From contig CAYTBT010000002.1 of the NCBI GenBank assembly GCA_964436125.1, positions 62,001 through 126,000 of the forward strand: a stretch of 64,000 nucleotides of DNA. The letters run 5' to 3'. This DNA comes from CAYRFF01 sp964436125. GTDB taxonomy: Bacteria > Bacteroidota > Bacteroidia > Chitinophagales > Saprospiraceae. The notes below the pieces were generated by a model. That model searched no databases and had not been told where the DNA came from. It saw only the letters and a list, made by a program, of their open reading frames with translations. The translations under genes and the position numbers were made by a program. Of this stretch, positions 35,608 to 45,225 are shown in pieces (position 1 is the first letter of the stretch; every line of letters begins with the position of its first letter).

Positions 35608-38232
35608 ATGTATTTTAAGAAATCACCACTTTTACTGTTGTGCTCCTCCCTTTTATTGGTAGCTTGTAGTCCCAAGTTAAACAAGCAGGCCGTTGAAACA
35701 GAGAAGCAAGAGGAAGGTACCGTTACTCTGGATACCATTTATATTTCACAAGATGAAGATGAAGTTAAAGAAGATACAATTCCCGATATTTTACCGCTGT
35801 ATCGGGCCGAGGCAAGCAGGACTTATGATATCGTCCACACAAGACTTGATGTGAAATTTGACTGGAATAAAGAATATGTTTACGGCAAAGCTTATCTTGA
35901 CATAAGTGCCTACTTTTATCCGATTACGGAGATCGTACTCGATGCTGTAAATTTCGATATTCATTCCGTGAATCTTAAAGATGCTTCAGGTCCTTCCCTT
36001 TCTTACGATTATGATGGCAAAAAGCTTACTTTAAAGCTCAATAATGCTCTGAAACGCAATGAAACCAGGAGATTTTATATCAACTATACCGCCAAGCCAT
36101 CAGAAGGTGAAGCCGGTGGTAGCGCTGCAATAACAAGCGATCGCGGACTCTTTTTCATCAATGCTCAAGGAAAAGACCCCAATAAACCTATGCAGATATG
36201 GACGCAAGGCGAGACAGAAAGTAATTCGCGGTGGTTTCCGACTTTTGACAAGCCCAATGAAAGGACAACGCAAGAGATGTTTATCACCATCGAAGAAAAG
36301 TATGAAGTCCTCTCCAATGGATTGCGCGTCGATGTCACCCATAATGATGATGGAACGAAAACAGAACACTGGGTTTTTAATAACGGAAAGGGACATGCAC
36401 CATATCTATTTATGATGGCAATCGGCGATTATGCCGTTGTTGAGGATAGCTGGAACGGTATTCCACTCCAATATTATGTAGAGAAAGAGTTTAAGGAAGA
36501 TGCTGTGAAGATTTTTAATCACACGCCGGAAATGCTGAGTTTTTTCAGTGATATCCTCGATTATCCCTATCCATATAAGAAATTTTCTCAAGTTATTGTC
36601 CGCGATTATGTCTCCGGCGCAATGGAAAATACGACCGCAGTTGTATTCGGCGAATTTATTCAGAAACACGCCGACGTCCTCGTTACTGCTCCCAATGACC
36701 GTATAGTGGCACACGAGATGTTCCATCACTGGTTTGGAGATCTTGTTACGACTGAAAGCTGGGCAAATATTGTCCTCAATGAAGGATTTGCCAATTACGG
36801 TGAATATCTTTGGTCTGAATATAAATATGGTCTCGACGATGCACAGATGGCTTTAAATAGAAATTTCAAGGGCTATCTCCGCGCAGCTTCCCGTTCTCCA
36901 CGGCCTACTGTTTATTACAAGTACAGGCACAGGATGTCGATGTTTGATGCACAGACCTACAATAAAGGTGGCTTGATTCTGAATATGCTCCGACATTATC
37001 TCGGTGATGAATTATTTTTTAGTACTCTGAATTATTACCTGAACGAATATAAATATACAGCAACGGAAATAGCTGACTTGCGACTGGCATTTGAAAAGAT
37101 GTCCGGCCAGGATTTACACTGGTTTTTTAATCAATGGTTCCATACCGCCGGTCATCCCATTCTCAATATTTCGGAAAATTATAATGTCGATAGCTCGAAG
37201 GTAAGTGTAACAGTTGAGCAGACTCAAGACCCGGAGAAAAGTAAAGCGATATTTAAGCTTCCTACCACAATAGCGATATATTACTCGGCGAGTGATGTAG
37301 AAAAGCATTCAATTGTTATCGATGAGCGTAAACAGACATTTACTTTTCCGGTAAAACAAGAGCCGGCACTCGTCGTCCTTGATCCGGCAGATGTCATACT
37401 AGCAGTGAAACATGAGGATTATACTGGGGAGGAATTGGCCTTGCTCGCAGAGGCAAGTCCCAGTACACCTACGAGAATCGAGGCATTTGAAGCACTAGCA
37501 TTTAAAGATATAGATGCGATGCGGAATTTGCGTAAGCTATTCTTGAAAGATGATAGCTGGTACATAAGGAGAGCGGCGATCCGGTCAATGGATTATACCG
37601 ATCAGAATGCGCCTGTACTCAAGAAATATGCGGCTCACGATGAAAGGACTGAAGTGCGTTTGGCGGCTTTAAACAAGCTAGACAACAGCGGTGATTCAAC
37701 ACTTATTTCTATGTATGAAGCCAAGATTGATACTGCCTATGCGCTTGCGGAGCAGCTGAAAGCACTAGAAGGTTTATATAAGCTCAATTCTGAAAAGGCC
37801 TTGAAATTATCCGAGCAATATCGCAGTAGAAATGGAAGTCTGGTGAACAATACACTGGCAAGCATATACGGTAGTGAAAAAGACCCTAAGTATCTTCCAT
37901 TCTTTAAAAAACAGATAAAGGCAGCTAGCGGATATAGCTTAATGGGAATAATGGGCGATTATGCCGGGCTTGTTGCGCAGACAGATGTGAATGAAGTTAT
38001 TGAAAATATCGATTTTCTCAAGGGTATTTTTAATCGGGAGGGAAATTCCTTTTTCACCCAGGTTTTCCTCGCAAATGGAGTTTCAAGCATCGGCAATATG
38101 GTTGCCGCTTCCGAGGATTTCAGTGCAGAGGAGAAGGCCCGGATTTCAAAGCATATAAAAGCGGTTATGCAATCTTTTTACGAGAGTACCGATAATGATA
38201 GATTAAAAGCGATGCTTCAACGATTTCAGTAA
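35608..38232 (+). CDS. M1 family aminopeptidase, lipoprotein
   Basis: 874 residues. Lipobox Cys20 (LLLVAC) predicts an envelope lipoprotein. The M1 catalytic core is complete: VSGAMENTTAVVF near 336 (the GAMEN substrate motif), HEMFH at 369-373 and the third zinc ligand Glu at about 392 (NEGFANY). Residues 620-874 are helical pairs (RNLRKLFLKDDSWYIRRAAIRSM and similar) of HEAT-repeat type. It removes N-terminal residues from peptides, probably those released by the secreted endoproteases of this window. The 12-mer lies at 37526 (coding NLRK). Confidence 0.93.
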   Translation: MYFKKSPLLLLCSSLLLVACSPKLNKQAVETEKQEEGTVTLDTIYISQDEDEVKEDTIPDILPLYRAEASRTYDIVHTRLDVKFDWNKEYVYGKAYLDISAYFYPITEIVLDAVNFDIHSVNLKDASGPSLSYDYDGKKLTLKLNNALKRNETRRFYINYTAKPSEGEAGGSAAITSDRGLFFINAQGKDPNKPMQIWTQGETESNSRWFPTFDKPNERTTQEMFITIEEKYEVLSNGLRVDVTHNDDGTKTEHWVFNNGKGHAPYLFMMAIGDYAVVEDSWNGIPLQYYVEKEFKEDAVKIFNHTPEMLSFFSDILDYPYPYKKFSQVIVRDYVSGAMENTTAVVFGEFIQKHADVLVTAPNDRIVAHEMFHHWFGDLVTTESWANIVLNEGFANYGEYLWSEYKYGLDDAQMALNRNFKGYLRAASRSPRPTVYYKYRHRMSMFDAQTYNKGGLILNMLRHYLGDELFFSTLNYYLNEYKYTATEIADLRLAFEKMSGQDLHWFFNQWFHTAGHPILNISENYNVDSSKVSVTVEQTQDPEKSKAIFKLPTTIAIYYSASDVEKHSIVIDERKQTFTFPVKQEPALVVLDPADVILAVKHEDYTGEELALLAEASPSTPTRIEAFEALAFKDIDAMRNLRKLFLKDDSWYIRRAAIRSMDYTDQNAPVLKKYAAHDERTEVRLAALNKLDNSGDSTLISMYEAKIDTAYALAEQLKALEGLYKLNSEKALKLSEQYRSRNGSLVNNTLASIYGSEKDPKYLPFFKKQIKAASGYSLMGIMGDYAGLVAQTDVNEVIENIDFLKGIFNREGNSFFTQVFLANGVSSIGNMVAASEDFSAEEKARISKHIKAVMQSFYESTDNDRLKAMLQRFQ

Positions 38233-38241
38233 AGTACCTTC

Positions 38242-39222
38242 TTAAGTTTTATCAATTAAGGATGGATTATCGTGGAGAATTGCATCGATAATTTTGCGCC
38301 CGTGATCGCGCGTGTTCTCTATGAATAATCGATTGGTCTTTAAGCCACAATGAATAACTCCGGCTAGAAAAATACCTTTTCGAGAAGACTCCAGGGTTTC
38401 TTCACGACACCACGGCGTTGCATACCGGTCGGTATCAATTTCTATATGTAGCTTCCGCAAAAAATCATAATCCGGTCTGTAGCCGGTCAATGCAAGTACG
38501 TAATCGGCGTGAATATTTTCAGTTTTTCCAGCCTTTTCATAAACTACAGCATCGGGAGTAATTTCTTTTACTTGTATATTAAAAATGGCATCAATGCTAC
38601 CTTCCTTAATGCGATTCATGATATCGGGCCGTATCCAGTATTTTACGCGTTCATTGATAGTATCACCGCGGACAAGCATCGTCACGTGAGCACCTTTACG
38701 CCAGGTTTCAAGAGCTGCGTCACAGGCAGAATTTGCCGCACCTATAATAACGAGGTCTTGGCCGATAAAAGCATGTGGGTCATCGTAGTAATGGCTTAGG
38801 TGGGGAAGATCCTCACCGGGGATGTGCATAAGATTAGGGACGGAATAGAAACCGGTTGCTACAACGACATAGGAACATCGATAACTATCTTTATCTGTCA
38901 AGACCGTAAAATCCCCACGTTCACCGACGACATTATTTACTTTTTCATAAAATTGAATCCTGAGTTCATAAGCCTCATATAAGCGTCGGTAATATTCCAA
39001 CGCTTCTTGCCTCGTAGGCCTCGCGTTATTGGAGACAAATGGTACGCCACCAATTTCCAGCTTTTCCGATGTTGAGAAAAAAGTCATATTCACCGGAAAG
39101 TTATACAGGCTATCGACGAGAGCGCCTCGTTCAATAATCCGGTGACTGAGGCCGGCTTTCCGGGCTTCAATGCCTACTTGAATTCCGGTGGGTCCACCAC
39201 CTATAATTATTACATCAACCAT
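38242..39222 (-). CDS. ypdA: YpdA-family bacillithiol disulfide reductase-like flavoprotein
   Basis: 326 residues with two Rossmann sites: DVIIIGGGPTGIQVGIEA (3-20) for FAD and LVIIGAANSACDAAL near 152-166 for NADPH. It looks like a thioredoxin reductase but lacks the CxxC redox pair, as YpdA/Bdr does; YpdA reduces bacillithiol disulfide. FPVNMTFFSTSEKLEIGG near 52-69 is typical of the family. Its presence suggests this organism uses bacillithiol, but no bsh genes are in the window. It converges with the M1 gene with 9 bases between stops. A one-mismatch 12-mer is at 38451. Confidence 0.88.
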   Translation of the reverse strand: MVDVIIIGGGPTGIQVGIEARKAGLSHRIIERGALVDSLYNFPVNMTFFSTSEKLEIGGVPFVSNNARPTRQEALEYYRRLYEAYELRIQFYEKVNNVVGERGDFTVLTDKDSYRCSYVVVATGFYSVPNLMHIPGEDLPHLSHYYDDPHAFIGQDLVIIGAANSACDAALETWRKGAHVTMLVRGDTINERVKYWIRPDIMNRIKEGSIDAIFNIQVKEITPDAVVYEKAGKTENIHADYVLALTGYRPDYDFLRKLHIEIDTDRYATPWCREETLESSRKGIFLAGVIHCGLKTNRLFIENTRDHGRKIIDAILHDNPSLIDKT

Positions 39223-39372
39223 AAGAATGTTACTTAGCTACTTATCGATGTAAAAACGCATTTTTATCAATAATGGTCAAAATTATTGTGCATTACTTTC
39301 AGAATTCATCCGTTTTATGACCTGTAGTTCAATCTACGGCTCGGATTACAGAAAAATTGAGCAGGACTTCAA

Positions 39373-40935
39373 TCAGGTACTCCAGTCTGCACGATCAAGG
39401 CTTCTGTAATTTATTGCCTCAGAGATATCCTGGCTCGATATATTTTCTCTGTGCTCAAGATCAGCCGCAGTACGGGCAACTTTCAATATGCGATCGTAGG
39501 CACGCGCTGAAAGCTGCAATTTATTCATTGCATTTTTAATCATTACAGTAGAAGCACTATCCAGAGAGCAATATTTCCGAGCCATATTGGAGGGCATCTG
39601 TGCATTGCAATGAATTTCATCGAAGTCACTGAAGCGCTCTTCTTGTATTTGTCGTGCTTTAATAACACGTTGAGCGACATCCTTGCTTCTCTCAATCTTT
39701 CCATCCGTAGAGCGATCTGTTATTTCTTCATAACTGACCGGCGTAACCTCAACATGAAGATCGATTCTATCGAGCAGTGGACCGGAGATCTTGTTCAAGT
39801 ACCGTTCTACAATGGCCGGACTGCATGTACAGTCCTTGGTGGGATGATTATGATAACCACAAGGGCAAGGATTCATAGAGGCGACGACCATGAAACTCGC
39901 TGGATAATCAACACTGATCTGTGCCCTTGAAATCGTAATTTTCCGTGCTTCCATAGGTTGTCGCAGTACCTCGAGTACCGAGCGCTTAAACTCGGGCAAT
40001 TCATCGAGAAATAGCACGCCATTGTGAGCGAGCGATATTTCTCCGGGTTGTGGATTGCTTCCCCCGCCTACAAGTGCCACGTCAGAAATAGTATGATGTG
40101 GAGAGCGGAAAGGCCGTTGCGTAACGAGTGAGGAATCCATGCCTAAGTTTCCGGAGACTGAATGAATTTTGGTCGTTTCTAGTGCTTCATGCAGGCTCAG
40201 TGGAGGAAGAATTGTCGGAAGTCGCTTGGCAAGCATTGTTTTTCCTGCACCGGGAGGACCGATAAGTAAGACATTATGCCCTCCGGAAGCAGCAATTTCA
40301 AGCGCTCGTTTAATGTTCTCCTGTCCTTTGACATCGGAGAAATCAATGGAGTAGAGGTGATTAGATTGGGCAAATTCTTTTCTGGTATCGACATTGACTG
40401 GCTCCAGGGTTTTATTGCCGCTGAGATGAGCTACTGCCTCACCGAGATGCTCAATCCCATACACTTTAATATTATTGACAATGGCGGCCTCCTTGGCATT
40501 GGCTTTAGGGACGATTAATCCTTTATAGCCGAGTTCTCTCGCAAGAATAGCAATAGGAAGTGCACCCTTAATCGGCCTGACGCCACCATCGAGAGATAAT
40601 TCTCCCATAATCATATAATCCTCAAGACCTTTGGTTTTTATCTGATTACAGGCAGCAAGCATCCCTATCGCAATCGTAAGGTCAAATGCCGAGCCTTCTT
40701 TCCTTAGATTGGCCGGTGCGAGATTAATGACAATATTTACTCGCGGTATCCGTAAATTAATACTCTTGACCGCTGAAATTATCCGTAGATACCCTTCTTT
40801 TACAGCATTATCCGGTAAGCCGACAAGACTATAATTGGGCTTATCCATCATAGGTGTTCCACCGGCTCTGACCTCTATGGTTATAAGGCGAGCATCGACG
40901 CCATAAACCGCAGCAGCATAGGTTTTTAATAGCAT
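39373..40935 (-). CDS. yifB: YifB/ComM family Mg-chelatase-like AAA+ ATPase
   Basis: 520 residues. An N-terminal Lon-like ChlI domain (1-125), a Walker A GPPGAGKT near 226-233, Walker B GVLFLDELPEF, a Cys-rich loop (NPCPCGYHNHPTKDCTC) and a C-terminal Mg_chelatase domain (LSARAYDRILKVARTAADLE). In Haemophilus and Vibrio, ComM is a hexameric branch-migration helicase for natural transformation, though the family is widespread in non-competent bacteria too. Monocistronic. Its presence is compatible with, but does not prove, competence, which matters for the dispersed 12-mer. Confidence 0.93.
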   Translation of the reverse strand: MLLKTYAAAVYGVDARLITIEVRAGGTPMMDKPNYSLVGLPDNAVKEGYLRIISAVKSINLRIPRVNIVINLAPANLRKEGSAFDLTIAIGMLAACNQIKTKGLEDYMIMGELSLDGGVRPIKGALPIAILARELGYKGLIVPKANAKEAAIVNNIKVYGIEHLGEAVAHLSGNKTLEPVNVDTRKEFAQSNHLYSIDFSDVKGQENIKRALEIAASGGHNVLLIGPPGAGKTMLAKRLPTILPPLSLHEALETTKIHSVSGNLGMDSSLVTQRPFRSPHHTISDVALVGGGSNPQPGEISLAHNGVLFLDELPEFKRSVLEVLRQPMEARKITISRAQISVDYPASFMVVASMNPCPCGYHNHPTKDCTCSPAIVERYLNKISGPLLDRIDLHVEVTPVSYEEITDRSTDGKIERSKDVAQRVIKARQIQEERFSDFDEIHCNAQMPSNMARKYCSLDSASTVMIKNAMNKLQLSARAYDRILKVARTAADLEHRENISSQDISEAINYRSLDRADWST

Positions 40936-41168
40936 AGCATAAGAAATTTTTGTGTCCTCATAGATATATTCTACATAGGTAGGTGTACGATGCCTTCGCT
41001 ATTGTTCCTGTGAAACCACATATTCTTTATGAAATGCTCAACTATTGTATTGTCCAAGCTAGCTTATCAATCTTACATTCAAATAAAATTGATCGTTCCC
41101 TTCCGCCAATTATGAGCGTGTAATTCTATGGGATATTGTGAATCGGGATTGAGAAAATGCTCTCGGTA

Positions 41169-42569
41169 TTAGAATTGAACGTACACCAGCTTGAGCTCTC
41201 CCTTATAATCGCTAGGAGCAATAAATGAACTGCTGGAAGTCTGAATTGCTTCGGTAAACCGTATCCTGAGATCTTGTAATCCCGTACTCATAAGGTTAAA
41301 TCTGTTAACTTCCCCCAGACCGTTCATGCCAAATGCACTTACCGTTGAATTTCTGCTTATTTCATCATTGAAAATGAGCTCCAGGAAGGACGGAACCCGG
41401 AAGACAAAAAAGGAAGAATATACCGCATTGTCATCTTGACTATATTGACGCTTGTGGATTACTCTCGTCCATAAATATTCATCCGTGCTCGAGAGTGCAA
41501 TTGCGACAATATCTTCATAGTAATAATCCACGCTGCCACTTCCATAAGGACTGAAACCACTTGCATAATTCATACGGTTAAAATATTCTTTCCGTATTTC
41601 ACCACAGATGACTACGCCACCACCTTGGGTCAATAAAATGTCCGCTATCTTGAGATCGGAAATGCCATTGACATTCCGCTGCCTTTTATCCAGTAATTTA
41701 TAAATCGTCTCTTTATCAAAACTTTTAAAATACGACTGCGCACCGGCACTCTTCCGTCCTGCTCTGAAAAGAAATAAACCATTGGATTCTGATTGTGAAT
41801 GATCAGAATAAAATCCTGCGATAAGTAAGAGATGATTCTGGTTGTCATATTTTCCACTAAGCTGAGTGGTAAGCCGATCCTCAAAGTCAATTCTCTCTAC
41901 CGTGACAGTATTTTCTCCGTGGATTGTATATACCTTGAGATGGTGTGAATTTCTTCTGAATCGGTTATTATTCTCATCAAATACGAGAAAAACAGTTCCG
42001 GAATTGGATATTTCTATGAATTGAAACTCATTGTTCACACTTTCGTCAAATGTGATGACGTCTTTCCACAAGAGTTTCTTCTTGATAACATCATATACGT
42101 ATAGTTGTAGCGTCTTCCTGTGAATCGGATTGAAAAATAGCACCTTGCTCTTATCTTCAGAGCGTGTAAAAAGGAAGGAACGTGTCATCACTTTATCTTT
42201 CTTCAAGACAATCGTACTATCTACCGGAACTGATTGTACATTGTATGTACGATGTATGAGATATGTGGAATCCTTAACTCGTGTGGAATAAAAGAACTCA
42301 ATCTGCTTATTCAAGGCATAAATGCCTGATACACTCACATCCGCCGGCTCTTCCCTCAATGAACGAGTCCATAGTTTATGCATCTCTTTATCAAATGCCA
42401 GAAGCTTAAACTCACGCCTGCTATCGAGAAAGAGCATATTGTAATCACCCACTTTTCCCAGTAGTGTATAGCGCGCTCTATCAATCTCTATCGGCAATGA
42501 AACAGTAACGCGTTGCGCGGATACTGTGCTTGCGACTAAAAAGATTGTGGCAATTAAAATGCTTCTCAT
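41169..42569 (-). CDS. Secreted protein of unknown function
   Basis: 466 residues from the ATG at 42569, which gives a clean signal peptide (MRSILIATIFLVASTVSAQ); the frame extends 19 codons further without a better start. No recognised domain. The mature part is beta-rich with short repeats of the type KLLAFDKEMHKLW, LQLYVYDVIKKKLLW, HHLKVYTIHGENTV, about 40-60 residues apart, which suggests a beta-propeller-like or WD-type array. No lipobox, no T9SS domain. It probably stays in the periplasm or is in the outer membrane surface. TATATTTG at 42679-42686 (minus) could be its -7 box, with a 100-base leader. Confidence 0.6.
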   Translation of the reverse strand: MRSILIATIFLVASTVSAQRVTVSLPIEIDRARYTLLGKVGDYNMLFLDSRREFKLLAFDKEMHKLWTRSLREEPADVSVSGIYALNKQIEFFYSTRVKDSTYLIHRTYNVQSVPVDSTIVLKKDKVMTRSFLFTRSEDKSKVLFFNPIHRKTLQLYVYDVIKKKLLWKDVITFDESVNNEFQFIEISNSGTVFLVFDENNNRFRRNSHHLKVYTIHGENTVTVERIDFEDRLTTQLSGKYDNQNHLLLIAGFYSDHSQSESNGLFLFRAGRKSAGAQSYFKSFDKETIYKLLDKRQRNVNGISDLKIADILLTQGGGVVICGEIRKEYFNRMNYASGFSPYGSGSVDYYYEDIVAIALSSTDEYLWTRVIHKRQYSQDDNAVYSSFFVFRVPSFLELIFNDEISRNSTVSAFGMNGLGEVNRFNLMSTGLQDLRIRFTEAIQTSSSSFIAPSDYKGELKLVYVQF

Positions 42570-42921
42570 GTGGAAAAGATAGATGAATGCTTTCAATCCT
42601 ACAAGCAAATTGTAAAATATATGCACAAAAAGTGATTCTGCCTTTTTGCCGGAAGGGAATTCATCTAGCCAAATGACTCAAATATAGGCAATTACATATC
42701 TCTTCACTCTTATGACTTTAATATTTTTCTCCTACTCAGATAGTAGAATTATGAAATAAAAAAGCTCCAGATGAAAGAAATTTAAGAAAATCGCCTAGTA
42801 ATCTTGTCGATTTTGCTCCCTTATGGGTACTTATGTACTTATCCCACATAAAGTAGAGTCTGTTTTCACAAATAAATAACAGACCGGCGGATTAAAAGAG
42901 CAGAACAAAGCTCTTCCTGGC
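42570..42921. other. Intergenic region with a likely terminator for the OmpA gene
   Basis: AAGAGC (42896-42901) and GCTCTT (42910-42915) form a hairpin just after the OmpA-lipoprotein stop on the minus strand, followed by TTTTAA: a plausible but weak terminator. The possible promoter of the unknown secreted protein is at 42679-42686. No gene seen. Confidence 0.5.
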
Positions 42922-43797
42922 TTATTTCTTAGCACCCTCGGCAACAAGCCCGAAGAATTCATCGAGATTGGGCAAGAGGATAATTTCGGTACGGCGGTTC
43001 AAGCTACGTCCTTCAGCTGTTTCGTTACTTGCTTTAGGTACATATTGAGACCGACCACCGGCTGTCATGCGCTCCGGACTTATCTCGTATTCTTTTTGTA
43101 AAAGCCTTACAACTGAGGTTGCTCTCATCACGCTGAGATCCCAGTTGTCCTTGATACAAGAATTTGAAATGGGGACATTATCTGTATGTCCTTCAACAAG
43201 AATGTCGAGAGACTTATGATCCTTTAAGATTTTGGCAATCTTGGAGATTACACTTTTGGCTTGTTTATTAATGGCATAGCTACCGCTGCGATAGAGCATT
43301 TTATCGGAAAGCGAAATGTAAACGACACCTTCCCGCACCTCGATCTGCACATCCTCGTCATTGACATTGGCAAGGGAGCTTTTAAGATTGGTGACGAGTG
43401 CAAGTGTTAAGCTATCTTTCACGCGCATTCTCTCGTTGAGTTTCTTGGTGTATTTAAACTGCGAGTTTAAGGTTTTCAAGGTGCTTTTTAAGCTTTCAAC
43501 ACTGGATTGGCTGATAACTGAGAGAGAAGATAATCTATCGAGAAGATGTGTTTTATTCTTTTCAAGTGATGCGATATGCTGTTTCAGTTTTTCAATCTTA
43601 GCCTGTGAATTTTCCAGGGCTTCAGCTTGAGCAGTGTATGCATTCTGTATGGAATCGGTTTTATTATAGCAGTCATCAAGACTACTCTTGTATTTTTCTA
43701 GCTCTGATTGTGATTGGGCATACTTCTTTTTACTTACGCATGAGCTTGTTATAGCTAGTGCAAATAAAAGAGATAGGATATAATATGGTTTCGTCAT
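42922..43797 (-). CDS. OmpA-family peptidoglycan-binding lipoprotein
   Basis: 291 residues. Signal with lipobox Cys20 (AITSSC); a long helical coiled-coil region at about 30-125 with heptad Leu/Ile (LEKYKSSLDD, IEKLKQHIASLEK); then an OmpA/MotB domain at about 155-280 with LVEGHTDNVPI, the Asp/Arg diaminopimelate-binding residues (WDLSVMRATSVVRLL, EGRSLNRRTEI). It likely tethers the outer membrane to peptidoglycan, with the coil spanning part of the periplasm. Monocistronic; no linked motor or Gld genes. Confidence 0.88.
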   Translation of the reverse strand: MTKPYYILSLLFALAITSSCVSKKKYAQSQSELEKYKSSLDDCYNKTDSIQNAYTAQAEALENSQAKIEKLKQHIASLEKNKTHLLDRLSSLSVISQSSVESLKSTLKTLNSQFKYTKKLNERMRVKDSLTLALVTNLKSSLANVNDEDVQIEVREGVVYISLSDKMLYRSGSYAINKQAKSVISKIAKILKDHKSLDILVEGHTDNVPISNSCIKDNWDLSVMRATSVVRLLQKEYEISPERMTAGGRSQYVPKASNETAEGRSLNRRTEIILLPNLDEFFGLVAEGAKK

Positions 43798-43989
43798 ATC
43801 GAAAAAATTTAGGATGTTAATATTGTATATATTTCATGGAGAGATTTTCTCTCTATTCATGCTGCGTGCCAAATGTATAAAAATGCATCTAGAGATAAAA
43901 TAGATTATTGTCAAATTTTCTTAATGTCCTATTAATGGCAATAATCACTATGTGAAAGTGTAATTGCAACATAGGAATAAAAATAGGCT

Positions 43990-44010
43990 TTCTATTGCAC
44001 GTTTTGGGTA
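43990..44010 (-). repeat. Solo end of the ACCCAAA foldback family
   Basis: The sequence TTTCTATTGCACGTTTTGGGT is the same as the right end of the element at 50330. A decayed left end may lie near 43869-43900 (CCAAAT ... ATGCAT ... AGAGAT), and the DNA between contains a foldback (GCAAT...ATTGC, CCTAT...ATAGG at about 43932-43975), so this is probably a worn copy about 140 bp long between the OmpA and ZIP genes. Confidence 0.5.
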
Positions 44011-44078
44011 ACAAGTGACTGTCAATTCTGAAGAATGGCGACAGATTTGCCGAAAGGCAGTAGAACATGATAAAAGAG

Positions 44079-44894
44079 CTAGCCCAGAGAGACATCGAGT
44101 ATCATCATAACAGTAAAGCCACCGAGTGTCCCTAATGTAGCAAGATCGGTATTGCCGTGATACTGTGATTCCGGAATGAGCTCCTCCACGACGACAAATA
44201 TCATTGCTCCGGCAGCAAATGCCAGACCATAGGGAAGCAATGGCTCAATATAGATCACAAGTGCAGCACCGATCACCGCAGCTATCGGCTCTACAATGCC
44301 GGACATCTGGCCATAGTAAAAACTCTTCCATCGAGAAAAGCCCTCTGCGCGTAGTGGTGCAGATACCGCGAGCCCTTCGGGAAAATTCTGTAACCCGATT
44401 CCGATCGCCAGGGCTACAGCTCCTGCAAATGTCGCTGTCTCGACACCTCCATAGGCTAGTGCACCGAAGGCAACTCCGACTGCAAGTCCTTCAGGAATAT
44501 TGTGGAGCGTGATTGCGGAAACAAGCAGAATTGACCTATGCCAGTTGGTCTTGATTCCTTCTGCTTCTTCTCGGGGAAAACCTATGTGGAGGTGGGGTAA
44601 GAGCTTATCAATTCCCCAGATGAATAAGCCACCGGACAAAAATCCTATAGCGGCCGGAATCCAAGGCTTGTCCATAGTTTCTGATGCCATTTCTATAGAT
44701 GGCGCAAGGAGAGACCAGAAGCTTGCCGCTATCATCACTCCCGCCGCAAAGCCCATCATCATATCGAGGATACGACGTTCTACTTCCTTGAAAAAGAAAA
44801 TCAATGAGGCACCCAACGCAGTCACGCCCCAGGTAAATAAACAAGCTATGAATGCTTGTAAAATCGGATTCTGTGCTTCAAGCCATTCAAACAT
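44079..44894 (-). CDS. ZIP family metal transporter
   Basis: 271 residues, eight hydrophobic segments. The binuclear metal site is shown by [15 protein letters not shown] in TM4 and [11 protein letters not shown] in TM5, the ZIP signature. The long TM3-TM4 loop carries [17 protein letters not shown], a short His motif. ZIP proteins import divalent metals (Zn, Fe, Mn) to the cytoplasm; the closest named relatives are ZupT/GufA types. A 16-bp palindrome lies directly upstream of its promoter (44952-44967), pointing to metal-dependent repression. Monocistronic. Confidence 0.9.
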   Translation of the reverse strand: MFEWLEAQNPILQAFIACLFTWGVTALGASLIFFFKEVERRILDMMMGFAAGVMIAASFWSLLAPSIEMASETMDKPWIPAAIGFLSGGLFIWGIDKLLPHLHIGFPREEAEGIKTNWHRSILLVSAITLHNIPEGLAVGVAFGALAYGGVETATFAGAVALAIGIGLQNFPEGLAVSAPLRAEGFSRWKSFYYGQMSGIVEPIAAVIGAALVIYIEPLLPYGLAFAAGAMIFVVVEELIPESQYHGNTDLATLGTLGGFTVMMILDVSLG

Positions 44895-44915
44895 AAAGTT
44901 AATTTAATTAAAGTG

Positions 44916-44947
44916 CGAAGATAAACGTTTTTAATGTTATGAACAAA
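44916..44947 (-). promoter_or_regulatory. Promoter of the ZIP transporter gene
   Basis: On the minus strand TTTG (44944-44947) and TATCTTCG (44916-44923) are 20 bases apart; the -7 box differs from TAnnTTTG at one base. Predicted leader is only about 15 bases. Confidence 0.6.
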
Positions 44948-44951
44948 TTTA

Positions 44952-44967
44952 TTTAGACATGTCTAAA
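44952..44967. promoter_or_regulatory. Perfect 16-bp palindromic operator upstream of the ZIP gene
   Basis: TTTAGACATGTCTAAA is a perfect inverted repeat 5 bases upstream of the -33 element and 58 bases before the ATG. The form TTTAGnCnnGnCTAAA is that of operators for DtxR/MntR-family metal repressors, which fits a metal importer. No such regulator is in the window. Bound here, a repressor would cover the -33 side of the promoter. Confidence 0.7.
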
Positions 44968-45225
44968 ATCTATCTTAGCGCTTATATATGCCGGGAGGGA
45001 ATACAATATCCAAGCAATATCGTATAATTATTGAGGATAAAATGGCTTGATTATTTTATAGATCTATAGGGAAGCACATAGCCGTGTAAAGCAACTGAAA
45101 GATTCCGGTCAAATTATTCACGATCTAAGCAGAATTGACTGAAGGAGGACACAGCTTCGCTATTCCTATGGCTTAAGGATTTATTCCGAGAATTCCGGGA
45201 GAAAAAATAAGCTCAATTAAGCTCT
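44968..45225. other. Rest of the gap between ZIP and glutathione peroxidase genes
   Basis: Together with the ZIP control region this is a 331-base stretch. AT-rich, no gene, no strong hairpin recognised after the peroxidase stop. Confidence 0.4.
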
